Part shown: in pieces, positions 9,401 to 17,526 of the stretch
Layout of the letters: each line of letters starts with the position of its first letter
Position numbering within the stretch: position 1 is the stretch's first letter
Source of the DNA: an uncultured Poribacteria bacterium
Lineage (GTDB): Bacteria; Poribacteria; WGA-4E; WGA-3G
DNA length: 64,000 bases
Direction of reading: 5' to 3'
Assembly (NCBI GenBank): GCA_951828385.1
Contig: OX639973.1
Span: forward strand, 248,001 to 312,000
Made by a program: the position numbers and the translations under genes
The notes under the pieces: model-generated
What the model was told of the DNA's origin: nothing
What the model saw: only the letters and a program-made list of their open reading frames with translations
Database searches by the model: none

Positions 9401-9673
9401 ATGTGCATTCAGTCTTAACTGCACCTCAAGTGCACACATAACAGCGGCACTTGCGGTAGGAAAAATAAAGAAAAAAGCATCGCCTTCACTCCGGATCTCT
9501 GTGCCACCCCACGCCGATTTTGATGCCCGCAAAATCACATTGTGGGTATTAATAACCTCTGCCATAATTTCATTTCCGTACGCCTCCCAAAGTCGTGTCG
9601 AACCTTCGATATCGGTAAACATCAAGGTGAGGGTGCCGGCTGACAAATATGGTTCTGGATTGCGGGTTGACAC
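6473..9673 (-). CDS. Class III adenylate/guanylate cyclase-like domain fused to NTPase and TPR repeats
   Basis: 1066 aa. The start is the GTG giving MSTRNPEP, five bases after AAGGAGG; a TTG at 9691 lies upstream of that ribosome site. Residues 14-180 form a class III cyclase domain. The metal Asp is in FTDIEGST (D21), the second is D65 in SEGDAFF, and the Asn/Arg pair is N124 and R128, so it looks catalytically competent. Residues 240-560 form an AfsR/MalT-like NTPase with Walker A GPGGIGKT (270-277) and Walker B LLLILDNFEH. The C-terminal half is about ten TPRs. No DNA-binding domain was seen. It is probably a signalling ATPase in which TPR ligand binding controls the NTPase or the cyclase (inference). 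It overlaps the next TPR gene. Confidence 0.88.
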   Translation of the reverse strand: MSTRNPEPYLSAGTLTLMFTDIEGSTRLWEAYGNEIMAEVINTHNVILRASKSAWGGTEIRSEGDAFFFIFPTASAAVMCALEVQLRLNAHQWHEDIGVLRVRIGIHTGDMILLDDEYHGMPANLAKRITDAGHGGQILLSTVTHELVKTQFPPGSFIALGEHRLKNIQHPEAIFQFLAPRASVLKITGEERWRESFSKSARGDTSQDGKSTDCALIPELQTEFPPLKTVNNLPNNLPAPMNSFIGREIEGRRIAECFINRQARLVTLTGPGGIGKTRLALQVATELLDRYPEGVWFIALADLRQPAHVITEIATVLALPLKSTENIMEQVVTYLIEKKLLLILDNFEHLTEASQDVKTLLLRCPTLHCLITSREPLKVAGEQRFIVPPLSTPTEDVDCEVLRHFESVQLFLARAKAVAPDFQLTASNAAAIGAICRIVDGLSLAIELAAARVRAMTPQHILGRLKVLLDNPPSAKSSTLLSTSDRDVPVRHQTLNAVIAWSYELLEPEEQHLLCQLALFSGGFFLEAAETICSSTSSRAEQDLPCTETVDLIFNLHDKSLLMTEEYLIQTRYCLSVPLQLYLREKQHPPKFRQAHAHYYLTLAQEQDRKLEGPEQIDALSEIAIELDNFRAVFEFARENAEWLLFGQLAVALSQFFYVRGLWSEGLGWLKQAETQLYHGLGEHQRSENVLATDERSFELTIADLWVALAKFYNARQECETARQLCEDALQIFRTMEQQLGIVKALNRLGIISRYQEKLKEASTHFTEALELAKVLGDKWHIAFALSNLGLTAYQHRHFEEAKLRYTESLRLARELQDQRGIAYALNNLGKTVNQQGLRDEAKRYHNESLEIRRELADKRGIATSLNHLGLIAYHQAEYAEAHCCHSESLDIQRELGDKQGCSYSLRHLGLIAYRQHRDVEAKHYYTESLYLARELSTSGADLPYLLDSLGKIALRQGAYKEARQYYTESLDHRKAGGSLREIADSLYQFGKLTQVEGNLEQSLCLFLRVASIYSEIDTTTLFYVDAVNNGIAALEVELGNEKVEKLKLEMETRTLEEIVNTCLSR

Positions 9674-9727
9674 AGAAGCCTCCTTCTTCAATTCTATTAG
9701 GTGGAATTTCCCAAGTACTCTGAAGTA

Positions 9728-10924
9728 TTAGCGCATTGCGAGACTTACGAGCAGTGCCATGCCGTAAATCATACAATTTTCATCAATGTCAAATTGTGGA
9801 TGATGACACATATTCACAATACCCTGCTCCTTGTTTCCGGCACCCACCATCACAAAACAGGCAGGAATTTCTTGAGAATAGCATCCGAAATCTTCGCCAC
9901 CCAATATCGGCAGCACTGGAAATATGAGTTTCTCTTTTCCGACCAACTCGCGCGCGTTAGATACAACGTTAGTCACACAAGGTTCGTGATTATATGTCAC
10001 CGGACATCCCTCTTGGTAATCAAAAGTGTAAGTGGCATCGTTAGCATTTGCTAAACCCGCAATGAGACGCTCCAACTGCTCTCGGACGCGTATTTGGACG
10101 GTTTTTTGAAGTGTCCGTACCGTGCCGCCTATGAGAACTTTAGGAGGAATCACATTGAGTGCCGCCCCTGCAAGTCCATTTTGCAGATTGGCATCCCCGC
10201 CGTGTAGTTGTGTCACACTGACCACTGCTGAATCTAATGGGTCAACATTTCTGGCAACAATAGACTGGACGGCTGTCACATACTGCGCGCCAATAAGGAT
10301 CGGATCGATCGTGAGATGTGGAAACGCAGCGTGTCCACCCCTACCCGTGAGCGTGATCCGAAAAGTATCAGACTGGGCGAGCATCGGCCCCACACACGTG
10401 GCATATTCCCCAACAGCATAGATTGGGAAGACATGTATACCATAGATTTCGTCTACATCTTCTAACACACCATCTGCCATCATTGCCTCTGCCCCACCCG
10501 GGAAGACCTCTTCGCTCGGTTGGAAGACAAACCTAATATGCGTCTTGAGGCTACTGCGGAGGTGTGAAAGGATGCGGGCTGTCCCGATAAGCATCGCCGT
10601 GTGTGCATCGTGTCCGCATAGATGGGCTTTGCCGTCAATCCTCGATTTGTAAGGCACATCGGTCAGCTCCTGAATCGGAAGCGCGTCCATGTCTGCCCGC
10701 AACGCGATACGTTTCGATGCCCCGGGCACCTCCATATCGCCGACTACCCCTGTCCGACCGATACCCGTTTTGACGGAGATGCCGAGCGCATCCAGTGCAT
10801 CCGCGGCGATACCTGCAGTGCGTTCCACATCAAACCCTATTTCAGGATGCTGATGAATATCACGTCGGATAGCGACAATATCGTTAAAATGATGATGGCA
10901 CTGTTCAAAAATCAAATTTTTCAT
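9728..10924 (-). CDS. M20 family amidohydrolase (hippurate hydrolase/IAA-amino acid hydrolase-like)
   Basis: 398 aa, the usual length for M20D enzymes. These metal-dependent amidohydrolases cleave N-acyl amino acids such as hippurate. The N-terminal motif RRDIHQHPE and the metal-binding CGHDAH (103-108) are present, followed by a glutamate-rich active-site part (FQPSEEVFPGGA) and a lid domain with GRGGHAAFPH. A late metal-ligand region (PILGGEDFGCY) is also present. No signal peptide was seen, so it is cytoplasmic. The exact substrate cannot be told. It lies 37 bp after the VWA gene and 54 bp before the cyclase gene, on the same strand. Confidence 0.92.
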   Translation of the reverse strand: MKNLIFEQCHHHFNDIVAIRRDIHQHPEIGFDVERTAGIAADALDALGISVKTGIGRTGVVGDMEVPGASKRIALRADMDALPIQELTDVPYKSRIDGKAHLCGHDAHTAMLIGTARILSHLRSSLKTHIRFVFQPSEEVFPGGAEAMMADGVLEDVDEIYGIHVFPIYAVGEYATCVGPMLAQSDTFRITLTGRGGHAAFPHLTIDPILIGAQYVTAVQSIVARNVDPLDSAVVSVTQLHGGDANLQNGLAGAALNVIPPKVLIGGTVRTLQKTVQIRVREQLERLIAGLANANDATYTFDYQEGCPVTYNHEPCVTNVVSNARELVGKEKLIFPVLPILGGEDFGCYSQEIPACFVMVGAGNKEQGIVNMCHHPQFDIDENCMIYGMALLVSLAMR

Positions 10925-10961
10925 AATCGCACCGATCTTCCGAACCTATATTACGTGTGCA

Positions 10962-12533
10962 TTAAAAAGTTAATGTCCGTCGTAGAATACTCCGCTGTCC
11001 TTGTTCATTTTCGAGCCGATAGATTATCGTATAGACCCCCGGCATTGTCTGAAACACCTCGTCATTAATCGCCGGTGTCAATTCTATTTCCTTTGAACCA
11101 TCATCAGGGATCACTTTTTTCTCTGTGAAGGGACCGTAGCACCTTTCACCCAAAGGGTTGAGTACTTTCCATGTCAAAGTCAGTTGCTTCGGACGCGGTG
11201 GATTATTAATATAGACAGTAATCTGATCATCAACTTTTCCGTTTTCAAATCTGAGTGTCCCTAACTTGGAAAACAGCTTCACCGTCAATGTTAGCGGCGG
11301 GACGTATTCAAGGTATCCTCTACCGGGAATCGCGCGCCATGTCCCTCCCGTTGCCAATGCGATCTGTTGGATAGGGAGATAATCAATTCCGATCACATCA
11401 ACACGGATCCGTTCTTTTTGTAGGGTCTCAATAACTGCGTCCAAACTATAGGCAGATCTCCCGTTGTAATCCGCATCGTGGAATGCCCCGTCACTCGCGA
11501 GCACAATGAGACGTTGTGCGCCTTTACGGAATTGAGTCTCTTTTACCGCTGCCATGAGTCCATCTAAACCTGCTTCAGCGATGTCGCCACCCCCCTCAAC
11601 ACCTATTTTAAAAAGCCAGTTCTTGAAGGTGCCAAGATCGTCAGTGTGTCCGTATGTTTTTGTTTTATCTGTGAATGTCACTAATCCAAAGGTCGCATCG
11701 CGCCCTTCCCGTTCCATAGCCTCGAATAGGAAATCAACATAGGCACGGATCCCGCGAATGTTGTCAACCATACTCGCAGTTTCATCAAGCACAAAAACAA
11801 TATCAACTTTTCCGGTTGTTGTCGCTTGAGCGAGTGTTCGGGCAATGTCTTGCATCATATAGACGAAAACACCTCCCACATTCGCACTCCCAGAAGAGCC
11901 GCCGCCACCCCATGAATTGCCTACACCGTCTGCCTTTAGGGCATCGCCACGTTCACTGCCGTAGTGGATCTTTGGAGCATCAATCCCCGGCGAGGCACCC
12001 GCACCCTCTAAGACACCATCTGCCTCTAAAGAAATCGGTTTCGTTTCGCCTTGAGGTGCTACATAATCTATTTTCTCTGCTGTTGGCTGTGCAGCTATCG
12101 GTTGAGCAAGTGCATTCGCCGTTAGAAGATTCTCAGGCGTATATGCAGGTTTCCCGACTACAGGATCCGCATGTGACAATCCGCTACCGACTTCTGATGT
12201 GTGATTAGCACTGTCTTGTCTACGTGCTTCCAATTTCGGAGCCACTGCGTCTTGATCCGCCATCTGCCACGATGCGCTTAAACCGGCTTTCGGTTTTGGC
12301 GGTGCCGGGGATTTTTCTTCTTGTGCCACGATAGGAGCGGCAGGTTCAATAAAGACAGGTGGTTTAACGGGGCGTTGTAAAGGCTTCACATGGGTTATCA
12401 AAGCCTCTATTTTTTCGCGAACCGGTGGGAACGGCACCTCTTTCGGCACCAACTGCCATATTACCAATAACAAGACAAAATGGATAAGGAGTGAGTATAC
12501 AAAATATGGGGACACTGTTTTTCGTTTCAACAT
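10962..12533 (-). CDS. TonB-like N-terminus fused to von Willebrand factor A domain
   Basis: 523 aa. One transmembrane helix (residues 11-28) carries S14-x3-H18, matching the SxxxH motif by which TonB couples to ExbB/ExbD. A Pro/Lys/Glu-rich spacer (about 30-240) resembles the TonB periplasm-spanning region. Residues 245-400 form a VWA domain with MIDAS start D250-E-T-A-S, a Thr instead of the common Ser in the middle. The C-terminal 110 residues look beta-rich. No TonB C-terminal domain is present. Likely topology is inner-membrane anchored and periplasmic. The ribosome site is AGAGG. It lies 26 bp after the GTPase gene, and no exbB/exbD is in the window. Confidence 0.82.
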   Translation of the reverse strand: MLKRKTVSPYFVYSLLIHFVLLLVIWQLVPKEVPFPPVREKIEALITHVKPLQRPVKPPVFIEPAAPIVAQEEKSPAPPKPKAGLSASWQMADQDAVAPKLEARRQDSANHTSEVGSGLSHADPVVGKPAYTPENLLTANALAQPIAAQPTAEKIDYVAPQGETKPISLEADGVLEGAGASPGIDAPKIHYGSERGDALKADGVGNSWGGGGSSGSANVGGVFVYMMQDIARTLAQATTTGKVDIVFVLDETASMVDNIRGIRAYVDFLFEAMEREGRDATFGLVTFTDKTKTYGHTDDLGTFKNWLFKIGVEGGGDIAEAGLDGLMAAVKETQFRKGAQRLIVLASDGAFHDADYNGRSAYSLDAVIETLQKERIRVDVIGIDYLPIQQIALATGGTWRAIPGRGYLEYVPPLTLTVKLFSKLGTLRFENGKVDDQITVYINNPPRPKQLTLTWKVLNPLGERCYGPFTEKKVIPDDGSKEIELTPAINDEVFQTMPGVYTIIYRLENEQGQRSILRRTLTF

Positions 12534-12559
12534 CTATCCTCTCCGTTTCCGCGAAACAA

Positions 12560-13531
12560 CTACAAATGAAATTCGACTACATCTCCATCGTAAACGACAT
12601 CGTTCCGGCTCACAGATTGTCCATCGTGCCATTGCGGTCCCCAGATACGTGCGAACTTGAATTCCTGAAAATCTTTGTGTAAACCGATGGCGGCATCAAG
12701 GACTGTTGAACCGTTCGGGAGCACGATCGGATCATCACGTTCTACTGCTTTACCGGGTGCCTTCGGATAAACCCGCAAGATGTCTAACGCCCTATAGAGT
12801 TCTTCCAATAAAACATCTTTACCCTCACCTGTTTCGGCAGAAATCGGGTAAATCTGAAACGTCTCACCATAAAATTCTTTGAGAATCTCCAACCTCTCGT
12901 CCGCGCCTGCTACGTCCAATTGGTTTGCGATGATAAGCTGCCCATTTTCTGGGGTGCCGTTGCCTGCTTCGTTAAGGAGTGCCGTTACCGCATCAAGATC
13001 GTCCAACAAATTGTCGCTTGCGAGACTTAACACGGGTAGAGAAATATCAGCGTTCCGAGTGAGTGTTAGCACTGTCGGGGAAATGAAATCCTGCATGATA
13101 GATGGGGTATCAATGAGTTGAAATTGGATATTCTCATAACGGAGCATCCCGACTAACGGCGTGGTTGTTGTATAAGGTGTCGCGGACACCTCCGGTTTGG
13201 CGTTTGTGAACTTCGCAAGTATCTGCGATTTACCGGTATTCGGTGGTCCCAAGAGGACGATCTGCCCTGCGCCCTGTTTTGGAATATGTTCGCTATAACT
13301 TTTTCTACCAGCCCCCTTACCCCCTTTTTCTGAAGGTGCTCTTTTGTGCGCAGCAATACGACGCCGGAGATCCGAAACCACCTTTTCTGAGCCTTTGTGC
13401 TTTGGGATAATGCGCAACATCTCCTCTAAGATGCGCAATCGCTCTTCATCCGTCTTGGCGGCTTCGTGTTCATGCTTGAGTTTGTAGTAGGTCGGGGGCA
13501 GATTTGCTGGCATCTTCTCGTTTACTTCCAT
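12560..13531 (-). CDS. TGS-domain GTPase, Obg/DRG-like
   Basis: 323 aa. An alpha-helical N-terminus (1-85) is followed by a G domain with G1 GPPNTGKS, G3 DTPS and G4 NQLD (Gln where NKxD is usual). The C-terminal 70 residues match a TGS domain (VLPNGSTVLDAA...VYDGDVVEFHL). DRG/Obg-like proteins bind ribosomes or RNA; the role here is unassigned. The ATG at 13531 overlaps the stop of the upstream gene (ATGGAAGTAA), suggesting coupling. An internal ATG at 13513 is an alternative. The Gln in G4 may alter guanine specificity. Confidence 0.85.
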   Translation of the reverse strand: MEVNEKMPANLPPTYYKLKHEHEAAKTDEERLRILEEMLRIIPKHKGSEKVVSDLRRRIAAHKRAPSEKGGKGAGRKSYSEHIPKQGAGQIVLLGPPNTGKSQILAKFTNAKPEVSATPYTTTTPLVGMLRYENIQFQLIDTPSIMQDFISPTVLTLTRNADISLPVLSLASDNLLDDLDAVTALLNEAGNGTPENGQLIIANQLDVAGADERLEILKEFYGETFQIYPISAETGEGKDVLLEELYRALDILRVYPKAPGKAVERDDPIVLPNGSTVLDAAIGLHKDFQEFKFARIWGPQWHDGQSVSRNDVVYDGDVVEFHL

Positions 13532-13803
13532 AAAGCGACCGCTATTGCGACCCCAAGGGCAACAAGAGCAACGCTGGTAGCTATCCAATTTCGGGCAGAT
13601 TCTGATCCTGCTTTACGTCCCTTGATTTCAGCAACATCTACCTCAACATTCCGAAGCCGAGCATCAACGGACTCAAGTCGAGTATCAAGCGACTCAAACT
13701 GCCTTGTGAATCGTGCGTCCATTTCAGTTAGCTGCCTTGTGAATCGTGCGTCCATTTCAGTTAGCTGCTTTGATAGCAATTCATATAACTCTTGCGTGGT
13801 CAT
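13522..13803 (-). CDS. Small coiled-coil protein with C-terminal membrane helix
   Basis: 93 aa. Residues 1-65 are charged, heptad-like sequence, and residues 72-92 form a transmembrane helix ending in WK. An 11-residue unit (LTEMDARFTRQ) is duplicated in tandem, encoded by a near-exact 33-bp direct repeat around 13710-13770. AGGA lies seven bases before the ATG. The type (coiled coil plus C-terminal anchor) is common among small hypothetical proteins. It overlaps the GTPase gene by 10 bp. Confidence 0.7.
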   Translation of the reverse strand: MTTQELYELLSKQLTEMDARFTRQLTEMDARFTRQFESLDTRLESVDARLRNVEVDVAEIKGRKAGSESARNWIATSVALVALGVAIAVALWK

Positions 13804-13994
13804 TTTCTTTTCCTGCTATAATTTCATTTTTCGATGGCAGGCACTTTCTTGTAGGAGCGACGTTACTGATAGCTGTTAACTAATTGCTTTTTTGCTGACC
13901 ACTGACGGCTAATTCCTCTATTTACAATCCGGACGAAATCTGCTAAAATGAATCTGTTAAAATGAACGAAACTCTATAAATAGGATACAAAATT

Positions 13995-15620
13995 TTGGCA
14001 CGCATGTCAAGGCAATTAAGACACTCCTTTCAAGACGAAATAAAAAAACACGTCGTTCTTCTCTCTCTTCTATGTATTCCGTTATCTGTTATGGCTGAAG
14101 ATAGCAGTAACTTTTTGCAACGTGGCGATGAACTTCTCACGCTCGTGCAAGCCGATGCCCTTAAAGCACAGGTAGTTGCAGTGCAGGAAAACGTCGCACT
14201 CGGGCGTAGTTTCCACGCACACCGAACACGGAGCGCGCACCACCGCGAAGCAACAGAGAACATAGTCCGCTACATTTCAAATCACTTTCGCCGTTCGCCA
14301 CGTCTACAAGTTAGTGAACAGATTTTTGGAGGTATTAAGAATATCGTTGCCGTTCTGCCGCCGCGCGCCAATGCGTCCAGCAAGCGTATCTTTATTATAT
14401 GCGCGCATTACGACACACAAGCAGGACGCGAACCGAGCTGGAATCCGTTAGCAACGACTGCACCCGGTGCAAATAAGAATGGAACGGGTGTCGCCGCGAT
14501 GCTGGAAATAGCCCGTCTCTTAAGTCGCTACGAATACGACCACGAGTTAAGATTTGTCGCGTTAGGCGGCGAGGAACTCGGTTTCCTCGGCAGTCGGTTC
14601 TACGTTCGGAACGCTTCTGCTATGAAGGCAAATAATGATACGGGTGATACCGTCCGAGTCCGCGAGCATATTGTTTGTGTTTTTAATCTCGATATGTTCG
14701 GTTTCAATTGGAGGAGCGACCTCGTTGAAATTGTTGGTAACAACGATTCGTCATGGATCAGTCGTGCACTTATCATTGCAAACAGTTGGTACAATATCGG
14801 TTTGAAAATTCGCCGCACGCAGGACGAGTTCATTGATATTTCGTCCCACAAGTCGTTCTGGGATAATGGGTACAACGCCGTAACTTTGACTGAAAGCTCA
14901 ACGCCGTGGCGTGATTCCCAAAACTACCTTGCCAACACTTTCTATCATACTTCTGCTGATACTGCCGATAAAGTGAACTTCAGATTGGTGAGAAAAGTGA
15001 CGCAACTCGTGCTTGTTACAATAGACAGCCTCCTCACAGACATGTTTGATCCGATGCGGCAGGCTCCGAAAGTGACGTTGGAACTGCCACCAACGACCCA
15101 AGCGGATGAATTAGAAATCACAGGAACGTTCCGTTCAGATTTCCCAATCGATATCATTGTCTACCCGAGTCGAGCGGAAGCGGTGCTGGATCGAGAAACA
15201 CAGACTTATACAGTAACAGTGCCGTTGAAACCGGGGAAAAATGACCTGCGAGCGATAGCACGGTACCCGCTGGGTGCAGTCTCAGCGGCGCAGTCCACGC
15301 TTTTGACACAGGCGTTCGCGTGGAAAGATGTTGCAGTTTTTCCGAACCCAGCACGTTCATCTGCGTTAACCGAATTTCGCGTTGAGGCGAATGCTGATAT
15401 GACTGAAATGCGGGTGCTTATCTATGATTCGGACGGAAACCTGATAAAGCGGATAGAAGGTGTCGCGGATCGGCTAAATCAAAGACTCTGGCGCACGTGG
15501 TGGAATCAGCAGACCTCTTATGGGTTGGCAGTATCCCCAGGTGTTTATGTGTGTCATATTTCGGTCATTTCAAAAGGTGAGACGTATACGTATTTGAAGA
15601 AATTGGCAATTCTGCGATGA
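13995..15620 (+). CDS. Exported M28-family peptidase homologue with altered metal site
   Basis: 541 aa. The TTG at 13995 has AGGA nine bases upstream; the ATG at 14004 is the alternative. A signal peptide covers about residues 18-35. The M28 fold (about 110-350) keeps the first zinc ligand in AHYDT (about 138), the EE pair in GGEELGFLGS, the Asp in NLDMFG and the late His in YHTSAD. The bridging Asp expected in the GADDN-type motif is Lys (GANKNGTG, K161). The C-terminus (about 440-541) is an FlgD-like/sorting beta domain with YPNPxxx-like FPNPARS and GVYVCHI. Without the bridging Asp it may be inactive or bind a single metal. Confidence 0.85.
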   Translation: MARMSRQLRHSFQDEIKKHVVLLSLLCIPLSVMAEDSSNFLQRGDELLTLVQADALKAQVVAVQENVALGRSFHAHRTRSAHHREATENIVRYISNHFRRSPRLQVSEQIFGGIKNIVAVLPPRANASSKRIFIICAHYDTQAGREPSWNPLATTAPGANKNGTGVAAMLEIARLLSRYEYDHELRFVALGGEELGFLGSRFYVRNASAMKANNDTGDTVRVREHIVCVFNLDMFGFNWRSDLVEIVGNNDSSWISRALIIANSWYNIGLKIRRTQDEFIDISSHKSFWDNGYNAVTLTESSTPWRDSQNYLANTFYHTSADTADKVNFRLVRKVTQLVLVTIDSLLTDMFDPMRQAPKVTLELPPTTQADELEITGTFRSDFPIDIIVYPSRAEAVLDRETQTYTVTVPLKPGKNDLRAIARYPLGAVSAAQSTLLTQAFAWKDVAVFPNPARSSALTEFRVEANADMTEMRVLIYDSDGNLIKRIEGVADRLNQRLWRTWWNQQTSYGLAVSPGVYVCHISVISKGETYTYLKKLAILR

Positions 15621-15745
15621 CGGATAGGATACCACATAAGCAATCGAAAAGCAAGTTTTAGAATTGAATAGAAAATTAGATATAGATTTTCAGACCATGA
15701 TATAGTAGAATAAATTGGAAGATACTCACAACAAGGAGAAAAAAC

Positions 15746-17365
15746 ATGCGATGTTTCGGAACCCAAGGCCGCGTGTATCCTGAAAAGCACTATATTGTCC
15801 GCCGCACAGAAGAAATAGAAAATTTTATCAATCGCGTCAAAGATGGTAAGTATATCGTCCTTTTCGCACCGCGGCAAACCGGCAAAACTACCTTTTTCCG
15901 ATTGGCACTTGACGCACTTGTAATCGAAGATTCAAGATATTTCCCAATTCAATTGGATTTCCAAACGATGCGAAACGCCTCGCCTGTGACTTTTTACGAG
16001 CATTTCCATTACATGATTCATAGGTACATCCAGTACGTTTTCCAAAAACGCGGCGGCGTACCTTCTGAAATGCTAACCCAATTTTTAGAAAACACAAAGC
16101 TAACCGATCATCTGTCGATGGTCAAATTCTTTGAAAACCTTGCAAATTTGTTGAACAGCGATTCGCATGAAGGGGTATCTGCTTTCAAGAGAGTTGTGCT
16201 GCTCATTGACGAGTTTGATGGCATTCCGCAAACTGTTGTGAGTGATTTTCTGTACGCGCTTCGTCAGATTTACCTTTCTGATGAGATGCAATGCCCCCAC
16301 AGCGTTGGTATTGTGGGGGTAAAGAGTATCAGACAACTTGACTATGATAGGTCCGTTTCTCCCTTTAATATCCAAGATGAATTTCGCCTGCCAAATTTCA
16401 CACTTAAACAGGTGACAGAACTCTTTGATCAGTATACCAATGAAGTTGGACAAGCCTTTGCACCAAAAGTTATTGCAGCGATCCATAAACAGACAGCCGG
16501 TCAACCCTTTCTTGTCAATCGGTGCGCGCAGATACTCACTGAAGAGCTCCACATTCCTAAAACAGAGACGATTATAATGGAGCATTTTGCGAAGGCACAC
16601 AGGCGACTCCTCAGGGAAGGGAACACCAATATAGATCATCTGCGAACTAATGTCCGTCGCGACCGCCGCTTTGAAAAGCTCCTGCTGCAAATTGCTTCTT
16701 ATGAAAGCGGCGTGCTATTTAACCCGGATGATGCCCTCATGAATGAGCTTGCCACTTATGGGGTTATCGCAGAAGGTGCTGACGGTATGTGTGAGATTGT
16801 TAACCCAATTTATCAGCATCGCATCCTCCAGATATTCAAGCCTACTTTTAATGGACTGGAGAACGTATACTTTCCTGAAGAGACAGGGATGCATTTTATT
16901 GATTACCTTACGCCTGAGGGCGAACTTGAGATAGAGCTGCTTCTCAATAACTTTCAGGCATTTATTGCGCGTGCTGGGTTCCGTATCTTGCAAGTACCAG
17001 ATACACCGCAGGAATATGTCGGTCAGCACCTCCTTTACGCGTATCTGGACCACTTTGTCCGCATCGTGGGTGCCGATATGTTTCTTGAGGTGCAAACTGG
17101 ACGTGGCAGAATAGACCTACTCATCGTCCACAATCAGCGAAAATACATTGTTGAGACAAAGATATGGGAGGGTGCCAGGTATTATCAGGCAGGCAAAAAG
17201 CAACTCGCGGCGTATATGAAGTTAGAAGCGGTAGTGGAGGCGTACTATGTCGTCTTTGATCATCGTCAGCATCCAGAAGCGCGGGTAGAAACAGAAGAAG
17301 TAGATGGCGTGAAGATTCGGAGTTACGTCATTCCTGTCGTCCAAAGACCACCCTCAGCAGCTTAG
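15746..17365 (+). CDS. AAA-family ATPase fused to PD-(D/E)XK nuclease-like domain
   Basis: 539 aa, with AAGGAG before the ATG. Residues 30-300 form a STAND/AAA-like ATPase with Walker A APRQTGKT (41-48) and Walker B VVLLIDEFDG. The C-terminal 120 residues carry a PD-(D/E)XK core: D457 in GRIDLLIV, then E470 and K472 in VETKIW. This resembles the AAA-ATPase-like plus PDDEXK proteins common in bacteria with many paralogues and no settled function, possibly mobile-element or defence related. The gene stands alone, with 125 bp upstream and 160 bp downstream free. No partner gene was identified. Confidence 0.85.
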   Translation: MRCFGTQGRVYPEKHYIVRRTEEIENFINRVKDGKYIVLFAPRQTGKTTFFRLALDALVIEDSRYFPIQLDFQTMRNASPVTFYEHFHYMIHRYIQYVFQKRGGVPSEMLTQFLENTKLTDHLSMVKFFENLANLLNSDSHEGVSAFKRVVLLIDEFDGIPQTVVSDFLYALRQIYLSDEMQCPHSVGIVGVKSIRQLDYDRSVSPFNIQDEFRLPNFTLKQVTELFDQYTNEVGQAFAPKVIAAIHKQTAGQPFLVNRCAQILTEELHIPKTETIIMEHFAKAHRRLLREGNTNIDHLRTNVRRDRRFEKLLLQIASYESGVLFNPDDALMNELATYGVIAEGADGMCEIVNPIYQHRILQIFKPTFNGLENVYFPEETGMHFIDYLTPEGELEIELLLNNFQAFIARAGFRILQVPDTPQEYVGQHLLYAYLDHFVRIVGADMFLEVQTGRGRIDLLIVHNQRKYIVETKIWEGARYYQAGKKQLAAYMKLEAVVEAYYVVFDHRQHPEARVETEEVDGVKIRSYVIPVVQRPPSAA

Positions 17366-17430
17366 ACCGTGAAACGCGCGTAATGTCCTCAAGGAAATAT
17401 TGAGAACTATAGCATGATCCGAAAAATACT

Positions 17431-17460
17431 TTGACATGCTCTCAAAGATTATGTTAGAAT
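17431..17460 (+). promoter_or_regulatory. Sigma-70 promoter for the HtrA-like protease
   Basis: TTGACA (17431-17436), 18-nt spacer, TAGAAT (17455-17460). It lies about 65 bp upstream of the start at 17527 and points at that gene. Confidence 0.65.
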
Positions 17461-17526
17461 ATACTATACAGAAGTAGACTAAAGAAAGCCTGGAAAAATG
17501 GCTGACCGCGCCAAAAGGGGAATCTA

